Assembly (NCBI RefSeq): GCF_002116905.1
Contig: NZ_CP015118.1
Location: 4,340,001-4,404,000, forward strand
Length of the DNA: 64,000 nt
Source: Piscinibacter gummiphilus
Lineage (GTDB): Bacteria > Pseudomonadota > Gammaproteobacteria > Burkholderiales > Burkholderiaceae_C
Direction of reading: 5' to 3'
Below the pieces are notes generated by a model. The model searched no databases and had not been told where the DNA came from. It was given only the letters and a program-made list of their open reading frames with translations. Position 1 is the stretch's first letter. The number at the start of each line of letters is the position of its first letter. Positions 17,237-28,303 of this stretch are shown piece by piece. Made by a program: the position numbers and the translations under genes.

Positions 17237-18501
17237 GGCTCGCGCTGCTCGCCTGGCGCTACCTGTGGGCCCGGCCGCTCGTGGCCGTGCTGAACCTGGT
17301 GCTGCTGTCGCTCGGCCTCGCGTCGATGACCTTCGTGATCCTGGCCAGCGAACAGGTCGAGCACGCGGTGCAGCGCGACCTGGCCGGCATCGACCTCGTC
17401 GTGGGTGCAAAGGGCAGCCCGATGCAGTTGATCCTGTCCGGGGTGTTCCACCTCGACTCGCCCACCGGCAACATCCCGCTCGGCACGGTCAAGCTGCTGC
17501 GCGACCACCCCCTGGTGGCACGGGTCGTGCCGCTGTCGCTCGGGGACAGCCTGCACGGCTTCCGCATCGTGGGCACCACGCGCGAGTACCTCGACCTGTA
17601 CGGCGGGCAGATCGAACAGGGCCGCACCTGGAAGATTCCGCTCGAGGCCGTGCTGGGCGCCGATGCGGCGGCCGAACTGAAGCTGCGCCCCGGCGACACG
17701 TTCGCCGGCTCGCACGGCCTCGGCATGGGAGGGGACGAACACGACCACTACCGCTACACCGTGGTGGGCACCCTCGCCCGCACGGGCACCGTGCTGGACC
17801 GCCTCGTGGTCACCAGCACCGAGTCGGTCTGGGCCGTGCACGCCCACCACGGCAGCGCGCCGGCCGAGGCCGGCCAAGCCGCCGACGAGCACGGGGATGA
17901 CCACGACCACGGCCACGACGACGACCACGACGCGGCCCACGAGAACGAAGACGACCCCCGCGAGGTCACCCTGCTGCTGGTCTCGTACCGCTCGCCCCTG
18001 GCCGCCGTGAGCCTGCCCCGCTGGGTCAACGCCCAGCCGGCGCTTCAGTCCGCCGCCCCGGCCTTCGAGACGGCGAGGCTGATGAAGATGGTGGGCGCGG
18101 GCACCGAGGTGCTGCGCGGGTTCGGCATCGTGCTGCTGGCGGCCGCGGGACTGTCGGTGTTCATCGGGCTGTACCACGCGGTGCGCGAGCGCCAGGCCGA
18201 CCTGGCGATGATGCGCATGCTCGGCGCGCCCCCCCGCCGGGTGGCCACGCTGGTGGTGGCGGAGGCCTTGTGGCTCGCGCTGCTCGGGATCATCATCGGA
18301 CTTGTGGCGGGTCATGCCGTGACCCACCTGCTGGGCAGTTTCCTGCAGACCGAACGATCGCTCTCGCTGACCGGCGCCTGGGTTTCCCCGTGGGAAGCCG
18401 TGGTGCCGGCCGCCGCGGTGCTGCTGGCCCTGCTGAGCGCGGCGCTGCCGGCGATCCGGGCCTTCCGCCTCGACGTGACGAAGCTGCTGCAGGCCCATTG
18501 A
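17233..18501 (+). CDS. FtsX/MacB-type ABC permease with His/Asp-rich loop
   Basis: A 422-residue permease with four membrane segments: one near residues 18-40 and three in the C-terminal half from about residue 295. A large periplasmic region lies between the first and second. Within it, residues about 203-240 form a run rich in His and Asp, with repeated DH and HD pairs, a plausible metal-binding stretch. This loop supports a link to a transition metal, most likely zinc. MacB-fold transporters usually act mechanically on periplasmic or envelope substrates rather than as classic importers. The start ATG overlaps the ATPase stop. Confidence 0.88.
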   Translation: MRLALLAWRYLWARPLVAVLNLVLLSLGLASMTFVILASEQVEHAVQRDLAGIDLVVGAKGSPMQLILSGVFHLDSPTGNIPLGTVKLLRDHPLVARVVPLSLGDSLHGFRIVGTTREYLDLYGGQIEQGRTWKIPLEAVLGADAAAELKLRPGDTFAGSHGLGMGGDEHDHYRYTVVGTLARTGTVLDRLVVTSTESVWAVHAHHGSAPAEAGQAADEHGDDHDHGHDDDHDAAHENEDDPREVTLLLVSYRSPLAAVSLPRWVNAQPALQSAAPAFETARLMKMVGAGTEVLRGFGIVLLAAAGLSVFIGLYHAVRERQADLAMMRMLGAPPRRVATLVVAEALWLALLGIIIGLVAGHAVTHLLGSFLQTERSLSLTGAWVSPWEAVVPAAAVLLALLSAALPAIRAFRLDVTKLLQAH

Positions 18502-18516
18502 ACGGGTTGAACGAAC

Positions 18517-19029
18517 ATGAAGACCGAAGTCCTCCTCCTTCTCGCAGCACTGTGCTGTGCCGGCCCGGCTGCGGCCCAGCCCAGCGGCCCGGGCTCCACC
18601 GGCAAACCCCAACCCGGCTCGGGCGCCGGCTACCACGACCCGCGCAGCCAGTTCCCCCCGCTGAAGGAACGCGAAGGCGTCGTGTCCTGGAACCTGCTGT
18701 CGTCGGTCACCACCCGGGTCGAGGGCGCCTTCGTGCGGCCGGTGTACCCGAAGGCGGTGCAGGCGCTCAACAACCGTGAGGTGACGGTGCAGGGCTTCAT
18801 GATGCCGCTCGAACCCGGCAAGCAGCAGAAGCACTTCCTGCTGTCGGCAGTGCCCACCACCTGCTCGTTCTGCACCCCGGCCGGCCCCGAGGGCCTCATC
18901 GAGGTGAAAAGCAAGGGCCCGGTCACGTTTTCACAAGAGGCGGTGACGGTTCGTGGCAAGATGTCCGTCCTGCCCAGCGACCCCTATGGCATGTTCTACC
19001 GGCTGGCCGATGGCCAGCTGGTGAAGTGA
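18517..19029 (+). CDS. DUF3299 domain exported protein
   Basis: A 170-residue protein with an N-terminal signal peptide ending near AAAQP. The core VQGFMMPLEPGKQQKHF and SAVPTTCSFCTPAGPEG blocks are typical of DUF3299; the CSFC pair is a possible metal or redox site. No lipobox Cys follows the signal peptide in the usual position, so it is probably soluble in the periplasm. DUF3299 proteins commonly neighbour FtsX-type ABC genes in zinc-responsive loci. The biochemical role is unknown. Confidence 0.85.
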   Translation: MKTEVLLLLAALCCAGPAAAQPSGPGSTGKPQPGSGAGYHDPRSQFPPLKEREGVVSWNLLSSVTTRVEGAFVRPVYPKAVQALNNREVTVQGFMMPLEPGKQQKHFLLSAVPTTCSFCTPAGPEGLIEVKSKGPVTFSQEAVTVRGKMSVLPSDPYGMFYRLADGQLVK

Positions 19030-19054
19030 TCCCCGCGCCCTGTCCCGCTCCTGA

Positions 19055-19408
19055 ATGCCGCTCCGCTCCCCGAGTCCGCTGACCGCCCTTCGCCACCGGC
19101 TGCTGCCGCTGGCGATCGTGCTGTTGCTGCTCGCGCAGACGCTGGCGCTCGTCCACCGCGTGGTGCATGCCCCGGGCGCACCGCGGGCCGTCGCCTCGGC
19201 CGCCGACCACGGCCTGTTCAACGACCACTCCACGGCGGAGTGCAAGCTGTTCGACCAGCTCGCCCCCACCGACCTCGCGACCGCGCCCGTCCTGGCCCTG
19301 TCGTTCGCGCCCGCCGCCGAGCCGCCCGCGCCGGTGGCCGACGCCGTGCCGCTGGCCGCCCGGCTCCGGGCGTTCCGCGCACGCGACCCACCCCTCTCCC
19401 TCGCCTGA
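19055..19408 (+). CDS. Small membrane/exported protein next to a metal TonB receptor
   Basis: A 117-residue protein with one hydrophobic segment at about residues 17-33, followed by a His-containing stretch and one Cys (HSTAECKLF). It resembles the small, poorly conserved His/Cys proteins (DUF2946-like) often encoded before metal TonB-dependent receptors, but I cannot confirm that family. The frame fills the gap between the DUF3299 gene and the receptor gene, in the same direction. Ala/Pro-rich composition in the second half weakens the call. Confidence 0.6.
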   Translation: MPLRSPSPLTALRHRLLPLAIVLLLLAQTLALVHRVVHAPGAPRAVASAADHGLFNDHSTAECKLFDQLAPTDLATAPVLALSFAPAAEPPAPVADAVPLAARLRAFRARDPPLSLA

Positions 19409-19426
19409 TCGTCCCCCTTTGATTCG

Positions 19427-19444
19427 CCGGGCCGCGAGGCCCGG
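19427..19444 (+). promoter_or_regulatory. 7-bp G/C stem with GCGA tetraloop before the TonB receptor
   Basis: CCGGGCC and GGCCCGG flank a GCGA loop (a GNRA-type tetraloop) 72 bases upstream of the receptor start. No T run follows, so it is not a classic terminator. It could be an mRNA processing or stability element. No Zur-like palindrome was recognised in this gap. Confidence 0.4.
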
Positions 19445-19516
19445 TGCCCGGCCGTGGCCGCGGGTGCCTTCGTGCGCCTGCCTGGCCGCGCCAACGATCC
19501 TGTTGAGAGATTCGAG

Positions 19517-21580
19517 ATGTCCTCCCTTTCCTTCCCGCGCCCCACGGCGCTGGCCGGCGCGCTCGCGCTGGCGTTCGCCGCATCCGCCCACGCCCAGACC
19601 GCCGAGCCGGCCCCGGCCACACCCGCCTCCACCACCCTCGCCCCGGTCGTCATCACCGGCAACCCGCTCGGCAACGCCGACGTCGCCGCCCCCACCACGG
19701 TGCTCGGCGGCGATGCCCTCGTGCTGCGACGCGCCAGCACGATCGGCGAGACCCTGAACGGCCTGCCCGGCGTGTCCTCCACCTACTTCGGCCCCAACGC
19801 GAGCCGCCCCGTGATCCGCGGCCTCGACAGCGAACGCGTGAAGGTGATGGGCAACGGCGGTGCCTCGCTCGACGCGTCCACGCTCAGCTACGACCACGCC
19901 GTGCCCATCGACCCGCTCGTGGTCGACCGCATCGAGGTGCTGCGCGGCCCGGCTGCGCTGCTGTACGGCGGCAACGCCATCGGCGGTGCCGTGAACACCA
20001 TCGACAACCGCATCCCGAAGCAGCCCGTGGAAGGTGTGTCGGGCTCGGCCGAGGCCCGTGTCGGCGGTGCCGAGAACGAACGCGGCGGCGGTGCGCTCGT
20101 CGAGGCCGGCAACGGCAAGTTCGCGCTGCACGCCGACGTGTTCGGCCGCGACACCGACGACCTGCGCGTGCCCACCTACCGCCCCGTCGAGGGCGGCGAC
20201 GTGCTCGACGAGACGAAGCGGGTGCGCAACTCCGCGAGCCGCTCGAAGGGCGGCGCGGTGGGCGGCTCGCTGTTCTTCGACCAGGGCTATGCCGGCCTGT
20301 CGGTCGACACGTACGACAGCAAGTACGGCGTGGTCGCCGAACCCGACGTGACCATCAAGATGAAGCGCGACCACGTCGGTTTCGCCGGCGAGCTGCGCGA
20401 CCTGGGCGTGGTGAAGGCGCTGCGCGCGCAGGTGAACCACACCGACTACGAGCACCAGGAGATCGAGGGCAGCGGCGAGGTCGGCACCACGTTCAAGACG
20501 AAGGGCAACGAACTGCGCCTGGAAGCCGAGCACGCACCGCTCGGCCCGTTCCGCGGCGTGGTGGGCCTGCAGGCCGAGGACGTGGACTTCTCGGCCCTGG
20601 GCGAGGAAGCCTTCGTGCCGAGCACCCACACGCGCAAGCAGGCACTGTTCGCGCTCGAGGAACTGTCGTGGGCCGGCGGCACGCTGCAGGGCGGTGTGCG
20701 GGCCGACCACGTGACCGTGGAGTCCGAGGGCGACGCGGACGGCGCCGACCCGAAGTTCGGCCCGCCCGCGAAACGTTCGTTCTCGCTCGCGAGCGCGTCG
20801 CTGTCGAACGTCTACAAGTTCGACAAGGCCTGGTCGATGACGGGCGCGCTGAGCTACACCGAACGTGCGCCCACATCGTTCGAGCTGTACGCCAACGGCG
20901 TGCACGCGGCCACCGGCACCTACGAACGGGGCGACCCGAACCTCGGTGCGGAGAAGGGCACGAACCTCGACGTCGCGCTCGCGTGGAAGGACGGCCGCAA
21001 CCACCTGCGCATGGGCGCGTACGCCACGCACTTCTCGCGCTTCATCTCGCTCGACGCGACCGGTGACACCATCGACATCGTGGAGGACGGCCAGACCGAG
21101 AGCTTCCCCGAGTACCAGTTCCGCGCGGTGCGCGCACGGCTGTACGGCTTCGAGCTGGAAGGCGGACACCGCCTGCTCGACGGCGCATGGACGCTCGATG
21201 CCAACGGCAAGGTGGACATGACGCGCGGCAAGAACCTCGACAGCGGCGAGGCGCTGCCGCGCATCGCCCCGCTGCGCGCGACGCTGGGCCTCGACGCCGG
21301 CTATGCACTGTGGACCGCACGCGCCGAGCTCGATGCGGCCGCACGGCAGACGAAGGTGCCGTCGACCGACCGCGAGACCGCGGGCTACGGCCTCGTGAAC
21401 CTCTCGCTCAGCCGCCGGTTCACGTTCGGCCCGGCCGATGGCAACGACGGCGTGGCGTTCCTGAAGGTGACCAACGTGGGTGACAAGCTCGCGTACAGCG
21501 CGTCGAGCATCGACACGATCCGCGGGCTGGCCCCGCTGGCGGGCCGTGCCGTGAAGGCGGGCGTGCGCGTCAACTTCTGA
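19517..21580 (+). CDS. TonB-dependent outer-membrane receptor, ZnuD-like
   Basis: A 687-residue receptor with a signal peptide ending near SAHAQ, a plug domain (about 40-160) and a 22-strand barrel ending in the C-terminal aromatic GVRVNF. The plug segments TYFGPNASRPVIRGLD, LSYDHAVPIDPLV and VLRGPAALLYGGNA are very similar to ZnuD-type zinc receptors. It lacks the long His-rich loop known from neisserial ZnuD; the His-rich element of this locus is in the ABC permease instead. It likely brings zinc, or a zinc complex, across the outer membrane. Substrate assignment is inferred. Confidence 0.88.
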   Translation: MSSLSFPRPTALAGALALAFAASAHAQTAEPAPATPASTTLAPVVITGNPLGNADVAAPTTVLGGDALVLRRASTIGETLNGLPGVSSTYFGPNASRPVIRGLDSERVKVMGNGGASLDASTLSYDHAVPIDPLVVDRIEVLRGPAALLYGGNAIGGAVNTIDNRIPKQPVEGVSGSAEARVGGAENERGGGALVEAGNGKFALHADVFGRDTDDLRVPTYRPVEGGDVLDETKRVRNSASRSKGGAVGGSLFFDQGYAGLSVDTYDSKYGVVAEPDVTIKMKRDHVGFAGELRDLGVVKALRAQVNHTDYEHQEIEGSGEVGTTFKTKGNELRLEAEHAPLGPFRGVVGLQAEDVDFSALGEEAFVPSTHTRKQALFALEELSWAGGTLQGGVRADHVTVESEGDADGADPKFGPPAKRSFSLASASLSNVYKFDKAWSMTGALSYTERAPTSFELYANGVHAATGTYERGDPNLGAEKGTNLDVALAWKDGRNHLRMGAYATHFSRFISLDATGDTIDIVEDGQTESFPEYQFRAVRARLYGFELEGGHRLLDGAWTLDANGKVDMTRGKNLDSGEALPRIAPLRATLGLDAGYALWTARAELDAAARQTKVPSTDRETAGYGLVNLSLSRRFTFGPADGNDGVAFLKVTNVGDKLAYSASSIDTIRGLAPLAGRAVKAGVRVNF

Positions 21581-21612
21581 CGCGGGCCGGGGTCACCGGG
21601 CCGGGGTGCGTG

Positions 21613-22248
21613 TCACGGCGCGAGCCGTTCACGCACCCACGTGCCGCCGTCGAGCCGGTAGCGCAGGCGGTCGTGCAGGCGCGAGGGCCGGCCCTGCCAG
21701 AACTCCCAGCGGTCGGGCACCAGGCGGTAACCGCCCCAGTGCGGCGGCCGTGGCGGGTTCAGCGCGAACTTCGCGGCGGCCTTGGCCGCGTTGGCCACCA
21801 GCACGGCGCGCGACGCGATCACCTCGCTCTGCGGCGAGGCCCAGGCGCCGAGGCGGCTGTCGAGGGGGCGCGACTGGTAGTACGCGTCGCTCTCTTCCGC
21901 ACTCACCTTCTCGACCACCCCCTCGATGCGCACCACCCGCTCCAGTTCGACCCAATGGAACTGCAGCGCGGCGAACGAATCGGCCTCGAGTTCGCGGCCC
22001 TTGCGGCTCTGGTAGTTCGTGAACCACACGAGGCCGCGCACGTCGTAACCCTTGATGAGGACAATGCGGGTGGACGGGCGTCCGTTCGGGCCCACCGTGG
22101 CCAGCGTCATCGCGTTGGGTTCGGGCAGTTGCCCGTCGAGGGCCTGCTGGAACCACTGCCCGAACTGGCCGAGCGGGTCGGGGGACGACGCGTTCTCGTC
22201 GAGTTCGGCGCGTTCGTAGCTCTTTCGGAGGGCGGCGATGTCGGTCAT
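21613..22248 (-). CDS. pdxH: Pyridoxamine 5'-phosphate oxidase
   Basis: A 211-residue FMN enzyme that oxidises PNP/PMP to pyridoxal 5'-phosphate. Visible are the FMN-binding RIVLIKGYD and TNYQSRKGREL segments and the C-terminal PRPPHWGGYRLVPDRWEFWQ and SRLHDRLRY blocks, all diagnostic of PdxH. Length matches E. coli (218). It converges on the TonB receptor gene. A 176-base gap separates its start from the divergent MocA-like gene. Confidence 0.97.
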   Translation of the reverse strand: MTDIAALRKSYERAELDENASSPDPLGQFGQWFQQALDGQLPEPNAMTLATVGPNGRPSTRIVLIKGYDVRGLVWFTNYQSRKGRELEADSFAALQFHWVELERVVRIEGVVEKVSAEESDAYYQSRPLDSRLGAWASPQSEVIASRAVLVANAAKAAAKFALNPPRPPHWGGYRLVPDRWEFWQGRPSRLHDRLRYRLDGGTWVRERLAP

Positions 22249-22424
22249 GGGTGCAGTATAGGAAAACCCATGTCGGCACGACCCTGTCCAACTCGACGCA
22301 TTTCCTCTCGGGACAATGCCTTAAGTAATGCCCCCACTGGTTCGAACGGCCCAAACGGACCATTCTGGGAGCCAGATGGCCCGCCGATCGGGGACGGGCC
22401 GCATGAACTCAGAGAGGTGGCCGA

Positions 22425-23048
22425 ATGAAATCGCGGCCAGCGGTGATCGTCCTGGCGGCGGGAAGAGGAAGCCGCTTCCAGGGCATCCAGCACAAGTTGA
22501 CACAGCTCGTCGGCACGTCCAGCGTGCTCGCGACCACGCTCGTCAACGCGCTGGCCGCCGAACTGCCCGTGCTGGTCGTCACCACCGAGCCGTTCGCCGA
22601 ACTCGCGAGCCACCACGTCGCCACGCGGGACATCGTGCTGCTGCCGGCCGCCGGCAGCGCCGCCAGCCAGGGGCTGGGCATGGGGTACTCCATCGCGGCC
22701 GGGGTCGCGGCACGCTCCGATGCCTCGGGCTGGCTGATCCTGCCCGCCGACATGCCCCTCGTGCAGCCGTCCACGCTGCGCTCGGTGGCCCGGGTGCTGG
22801 ACCACCACCCGGTGGCCTATGCACAACACCAGGGCAAGCGGGGCCATCCGGTCGGGTTCTCGGCCGAGCTGTACTCCGAACTCGTGCGCCTCACGGGCGA
22901 CGAAGGGGCTCGGCGGCTCGTCGCCCGCTACCCCTGCAAGGAGATCGAGGTCGACGACCCGGGCGTGCTGCTCGACATCGACACGGTGGACGACCTGTCG
23001 CACGTGCGGGCCACGTACGCGATGTCGCCGTTCCAGAACTCGGTCTGA
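22425..23048 (+). CDS. MobA/MocA-like nucleotidyltransferase
   Basis: A 207-residue NTP-transferase. The N-terminal VLAAGRGSRFQG is the nucleotide-binding loop and LPADMPLV carries the metal-binding Asp. The HPVGFSAELY and VDDPGVLLDIDTVDDL segments match the MocA-type (molybdenum cofactor cytidylyltransferase-like) group. No xanthine dehydrogenase or other molybdoenzyme genes are nearby, so the exact cofactor role cannot be set. A GAGAGG ribosome-binding site at 22410-22415 supports the start. Confidence 0.85.
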   Translation: MKSRPAVIVLAAGRGSRFQGIQHKLTQLVGTSSVLATTLVNALAAELPVLVVTTEPFAELASHHVATRDIVLLPAAGSAASQGLGMGYSIAAGVAARSDASGWLILPADMPLVQPSTLRSVARVLDHHPVAYAQHQGKRGHPVGFSAELYSELVRLTGDEGARRLVARYPCKEIEVDDPGVLLDIDTVDDLSHVRATYAMSPFQNSV

Positions 23049-23666
23049 TCAGTCCGTGAGGGCATGCGCCCGCGCCAGCGCCACCAGGCGCTCGATGCCG
23101 CGGTCACGGATGCCGCGGCTGTGCAGGCAGCGCGCCGTCTCCAGAAGGTAGGCCAGCGTGGTGCCGTAGCGGCCGCAGGCGTTGCGCAGGGTGTCCACCA
23201 GCCGCGTCTCCTCCATCGTGCCGGTGTAGTTCGGGCTCGCGCGGCTGAGCGTGAACGCGAGCGCCTTCACGGGCCCCTCGCGCGTGTGGCACATCAGCCA
23301 GCGCGGGTCGTACACGCTGTTGGGCATCTCGCGCTCCCACAGGCGCGGCAATTCGGCGTCGACACGCTCGCGGGCGATGCGGTACACCACGCCGCGGCAC
23401 GAACCGCCCGGCACCAGCGCGAACACGAGGCCCGGGCATTCGGGCGTGCCGCGGTTGATGCGCGAGGCCATCTCGAGGGCCCGGTGCCAGCCGTGCACCC
23501 GCGCGTCGCGGTGTTCCACCGATTCGAACTCGGGGCGCCAGATGAGCGAGGCGTAGCCGAAGACCCACAGGTCGGTCTGCCCGCCCCAGGCTTCGCGCGC
23601 GAGCTTCAGCAGGTGCTCGGGGTGGCGATGGGCAGGTAACGGACGCAACGGAGCCACGGGATGCAT
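23049..23666 (-). CDS. chaC: ChaC-family gamma-glutamylcyclotransferase
   Basis: A 205-residue ChaC-like protein. The FGYASLIWRPEF motif forms the substrate loop. Family members cleave glutathione to 5-oxoproline and Cys-Gly; the catalytic Glu is probably the one in CHTREGPVKAL. The ATG at 23666 is the first clear start. It is convergent with the nucleotidyltransferase, with adjacent stops, and divergent from the OmpA-like gene with a 45-base gap. 5-Oxoproline metabolism may connect it to pcp elsewhere in the window, but that is speculative. Confidence 0.9.
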   Translation of the reverse strand: MHPVAPLRPLPAHRHPEHLLKLAREAWGGQTDLWVFGYASLIWRPEFESVEHRDARVHGWHRALEMASRINRGTPECPGLVFALVPGGSCRGVVYRIARERVDAELPRLWEREMPNSVYDPRWLMCHTREGPVKALAFTLSRASPNYTGTMEETRLVDTLRNACGRYGTTLAYLLETARCLHSRGIRDRGIERLVALARAHALTD

Positions 23667-23711
23667 GGGTTCACACTCTAGAATGAAAAATCATCCACAG
23701 GGGAGCCGGAA

Positions 23712-24188
23712 ATGAGTGATCAGGAAAATCCTGAGCAGAAGTTTGCACTGGGCCTCGTCGGCCTGATCGTGGCCGCCATCGTGGCCTCCGTCATCGCGCT
23801 GGGCGCGTGGAAGGCACGGCCGCACCCGGCGGCAGCGCCCACCGCGCCGGCCGCTGCCGCCACGGCGGGCACCACCGACGGCGTCGAACGCATCTACTTC
23901 CAGGTGGGCCAGGACCAGCTGCCGCCGGAAGCCGCCGAGGTGCTGTCCCGCGTGTCCACCGCGGCCCGCGCCAACGCGGCCGCGGTCGTGTCGGTCTCGG
24001 GGTTCCACGATGCCAGCGGCAATGCCGCCAGCAACGAAGACCTGGCCAAGCGCCGCGCCCAGGCCGTCCAGCACGCGCTGGAGGCCAACGGCGTGTCCGG
24101 CAGCCAGATCAAGCTGAACAAGCCGGCGCTGACCACCGGTGGTGCGGACGCCCAGGAAGCCCGCCGCGTCGAGCTGCGCGTCGAGTGA
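23712..24188 (+). CDS. OmpA-like domain protein with N-terminal membrane anchor
   Basis: A 158-residue protein with one hydrophobic segment (about 12-33), an Ala/Pro linker and a C-terminal OmpA-like module that begins ERIYFQVGQDQLP and ends with the paired RR of ARRVELRVE. OmpA-like domains usually bind diaminopimelate in peptidoglycan, but the usual TD.G..xGxxxxNxxLSxxRA pattern is only partly kept here (SGFHDASGNAASNEDLAKRRA), so binding may be altered. It lies 131 bases upstream of the AsmA-like gene. Confidence 0.85.
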   Translation: MSDQENPEQKFALGLVGLIVAAIVASVIALGAWKARPHPAAAPTAPAAAATAGTTDGVERIYFQVGQDQLPPEAAEVLSRVSTAARANAAAVVSVSGFHDASGNAASNEDLAKRRAQAVQHALEANGVSGSQIKLNKPALTTGGADAQEARRVELRVE

Positions 24189-24319
24189 TCTCCGGGGTCC
24201 GGATGCGTAGGACAAGCCTCACGCGGCTTGCCGGTCGCCACCGATAGGGCCACGCCGGGCATCGGCCTACCGTGTGGACATGCTGCGGCTCGCGCCGCAC
24301 GTGCCCTCACGGAGACCCG

Positions 24320-26425
24320 ATGCCCACACCCGACACCACCGCCCCGCCCCCGCCGTCGCGCCCCACCTCGCGTGGCGGCCGTGCCCTGCGCTGGACGGCT
24401 GGGGTGTTCGGCGTGCTCGTGCTCGCGGTCGTGGCCTGCGAGGTGGCGGGCTGGCCCTTCCTCGCGAAGCCGGTCGAACGTGCGCTGTCCGACACACTGA
24501 AGCGCGAGGTGCTGCTGCGGGCGGCCGACGACTCCACCTCCACGGAGGGCGCCACCGTGCGCTTCTTCGGCGGCCTCAAGGTGCAGGTGCCGCTGCTGCA
24601 GATCGGCGCGCCCGTCTGGAGCCAGAAGCCCTATTTCCTGCACGCGGAAGGCGCGCGCATGCGGCTCTCGTACGCGGCGCTGTGGCGTGCGCGCGAAGGC
24701 CAGCCGCTCGACATCGCCCTGCTCCATGCCGACCACCTCACCGTCCATGCCGAACGACTGAAGGACGGACGAGCCTCGTGGCAGTTCGGCGACCCGAACG
24801 CCCCGCCCCCGCCAGCGGACGAAGAAGACCCGCTGCAGCTGCCGACGATCCGCGAACTCACGGTGCGCGATGGCCACCTCACGTACAAGGACGTGCCGCT
24901 GCGCGCCGACATCACCGGCGACGTCCAGCTCAACGAGGGCACGCTCGCCGACAACACGGTCTCGGGCCTGCTCGGCTCGGCCCAGGGCACCTACGGCAAC
25001 GCCGCGGTGAAGGCGAAGCTCACCGCCGCCGGCGCGATGCCGCTGCTGGCCTCCCCCAACGACGCCCCGCCCACGCCGGTCGAACTCGACCTGAAGGCGG
25101 GCCGCGCGGCGCTGCACTTCAAGGGCACGGTGTCCGACGTGCTGCGCCTCGGCGGCATGAGCGGCACGTTCCGCGTGACCGGTCCGTCGCTGGGCGCCGT
25201 GGGCGAACCGCTGGGCGTGACCCTGCCCACCACCGGCGCGTTCGACATGCGCGGCCGCATCGTCAAGCAGGGCGAGGTGTGGCGCTTCGTCGCCGACAAG
25301 GCCACCGTGGGCACGAGCCACCTCACGGCCGCGCTGACGTTCGACCCGCGCGGCGCCGTGCCGATGCTGTCCGGCGAGGTGCGGGGCTCGCGCCTGATGC
25401 TGGTCGACCTCGCGCCGTCCATCGGCGCCGAGCCCGCGCCGGCCCCGGGGGCCAAGCCCGAGACGCCGGGGCCGAAGGTGCTGCCCGACCGCGAGTTCGA
25501 CCTGCCCTCGCTGCGCGCCATGAACGCCAACGTGCTGATGAAGTTCGAGAACGCCGACCTCGGCGCCATCTTCGCCCGTCCGCTGAGCCCGCTGCAGACG
25601 CACCTCACGCTGCGCGACGGCGTGCTGCGCCTCGACGACATCGTCGCCCGCACCGCCGACGGCACGTTGCGGGGCGACGTCTCGCTCGACGGGTCGGGCC
25701 AGGTGGCGCTGTGGCGCACCGACCTGCGCTGGAACAACGTGCGCCTCGAACGCTGGATCGCCCAGGAGCGTGCGAACGACGCACCGCCCTACGTGGCCGG
25801 CCGCCTCGTGGGCCGCGCGCAGCTCAAGGGCCAGGGCAAGTCCACCGCCGAGATCCTGTCGACGCTCGACGGGTCGGTGCGCACCTCGCTGCGCGACGGC
25901 AAGGTGTCCCAGCTCGCGATCGAGGCCGCGGGCATCGACGTGGCCCAGGCGCTCGGCTTCGTGATCCGGGGCGACCGGGACCTGCCGGTGCAGTGTGCCC
26001 TCGTCGACCTGCAGGCCGACAAGGGTGTCTTCAAGCCGCGGGCGATGGTGGTGGAGACCACCGACTCCAACGTGTGGGTGGACGGCTCGGTGTCGCTGCG
26101 CGAGGAGAAGCTGGACCTGCGCGCCGTGGTCTCGCCGAAGGACTTCAGCCCGCTCACGCTGCGCACGCCCGTGCACGTCAGGGGCACGTTCAGCGACCCG
26201 GCCGTCTCGCTCGAGAAGGCCCCGCTCGCCCGCAAGGCCGCGCTGGCCGTGCTGCTGGGCCTCGTGCACCCCGTCGCCGCGGTGATCCCGCTGCTGGACC
26301 CGGGCTCCGACGATGGGCACGACATGGAATGCGCCGCGCTGCTCAAGCGGGCACGCCAGGCGGCCGAGGGCCCGCTGCCGCCCACCACCACGGCCGCGGC
26401 GCCGTCGCCGCGGCGTGCAGAGTGA
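24320..26425 (+). CDS. AsmA-family protein
   Basis: A 701-residue protein with an N-terminal membrane anchor (about 23-43) and a long beta-rich region typical of the AsmA/TamB/YhdP superfamily, whose members are proposed to shuttle phospholipids across the envelope. The C-terminal third holds the recognisable AsmA core with repeated antiparallel strand patterns. The ATG at 24320 is preferred because GGAGA lies five bases upstream. The C-terminus is Ala/Pro/Arg-rich low-complexity sequence. It probably sits in the inner membrane facing the periplasm. Confidence 0.88.
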   Translation: MPTPDTTAPPPPSRPTSRGGRALRWTAGVFGVLVLAVVACEVAGWPFLAKPVERALSDTLKREVLLRAADDSTSTEGATVRFFGGLKVQVPLLQIGAPVWSQKPYFLHAEGARMRLSYAALWRAREGQPLDIALLHADHLTVHAERLKDGRASWQFGDPNAPPPPADEEDPLQLPTIRELTVRDGHLTYKDVPLRADITGDVQLNEGTLADNTVSGLLGSAQGTYGNAAVKAKLTAAGAMPLLASPNDAPPTPVELDLKAGRAALHFKGTVSDVLRLGGMSGTFRVTGPSLGAVGEPLGVTLPTTGAFDMRGRIVKQGEVWRFVADKATVGTSHLTAALTFDPRGAVPMLSGEVRGSRLMLVDLAPSIGAEPAPAPGAKPETPGPKVLPDREFDLPSLRAMNANVLMKFENADLGAIFARPLSPLQTHLTLRDGVLRLDDIVARTADGTLRGDVSLDGSGQVALWRTDLRWNNVRLERWIAQERANDAPPYVAGRLVGRAQLKGQGKSTAEILSTLDGSVRTSLRDGKVSQLAIEAAGIDVAQALGFVIRGDRDLPVQCALVDLQADKGVFKPRAMVVETTDSNVWVDGSVSLREEKLDLRAVVSPKDFSPLTLRTPVHVRGTFSDPAVSLEKAPLARKAALAVLLGLVHPVAAVIPLLDPGSDDGHDMECAALLKRARQAAEGPLPPTTTAAAPSPRRAE

Positions 26426-26485
26426 CGTCCGCCGCCGGATAATGCGCGCATGGGGCCCACGAGGCCCTTCACTTCCGGTCTCCGC

Positions 26486-28293
<1,808 letters not shown>

Positions 28294-28303
<10 letters not shown>

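Noticed and set aside
19409..19516. A Zur box before the ZnuD-like receptor
   Set aside because: No AT-rich palindrome of the Zur type is present; only a G/C hairpin was seen. A Zur site could still lie before msrA or the ABC genes.
1772..24217. Shared 11-mer gtaggacaagc in two leaders (1772-1782 and 24207-24217)
   Set aside because: Only two copies, no extended similarity around them and no obvious common function of the downstream genes; it may be chance in GC-rich DNA.
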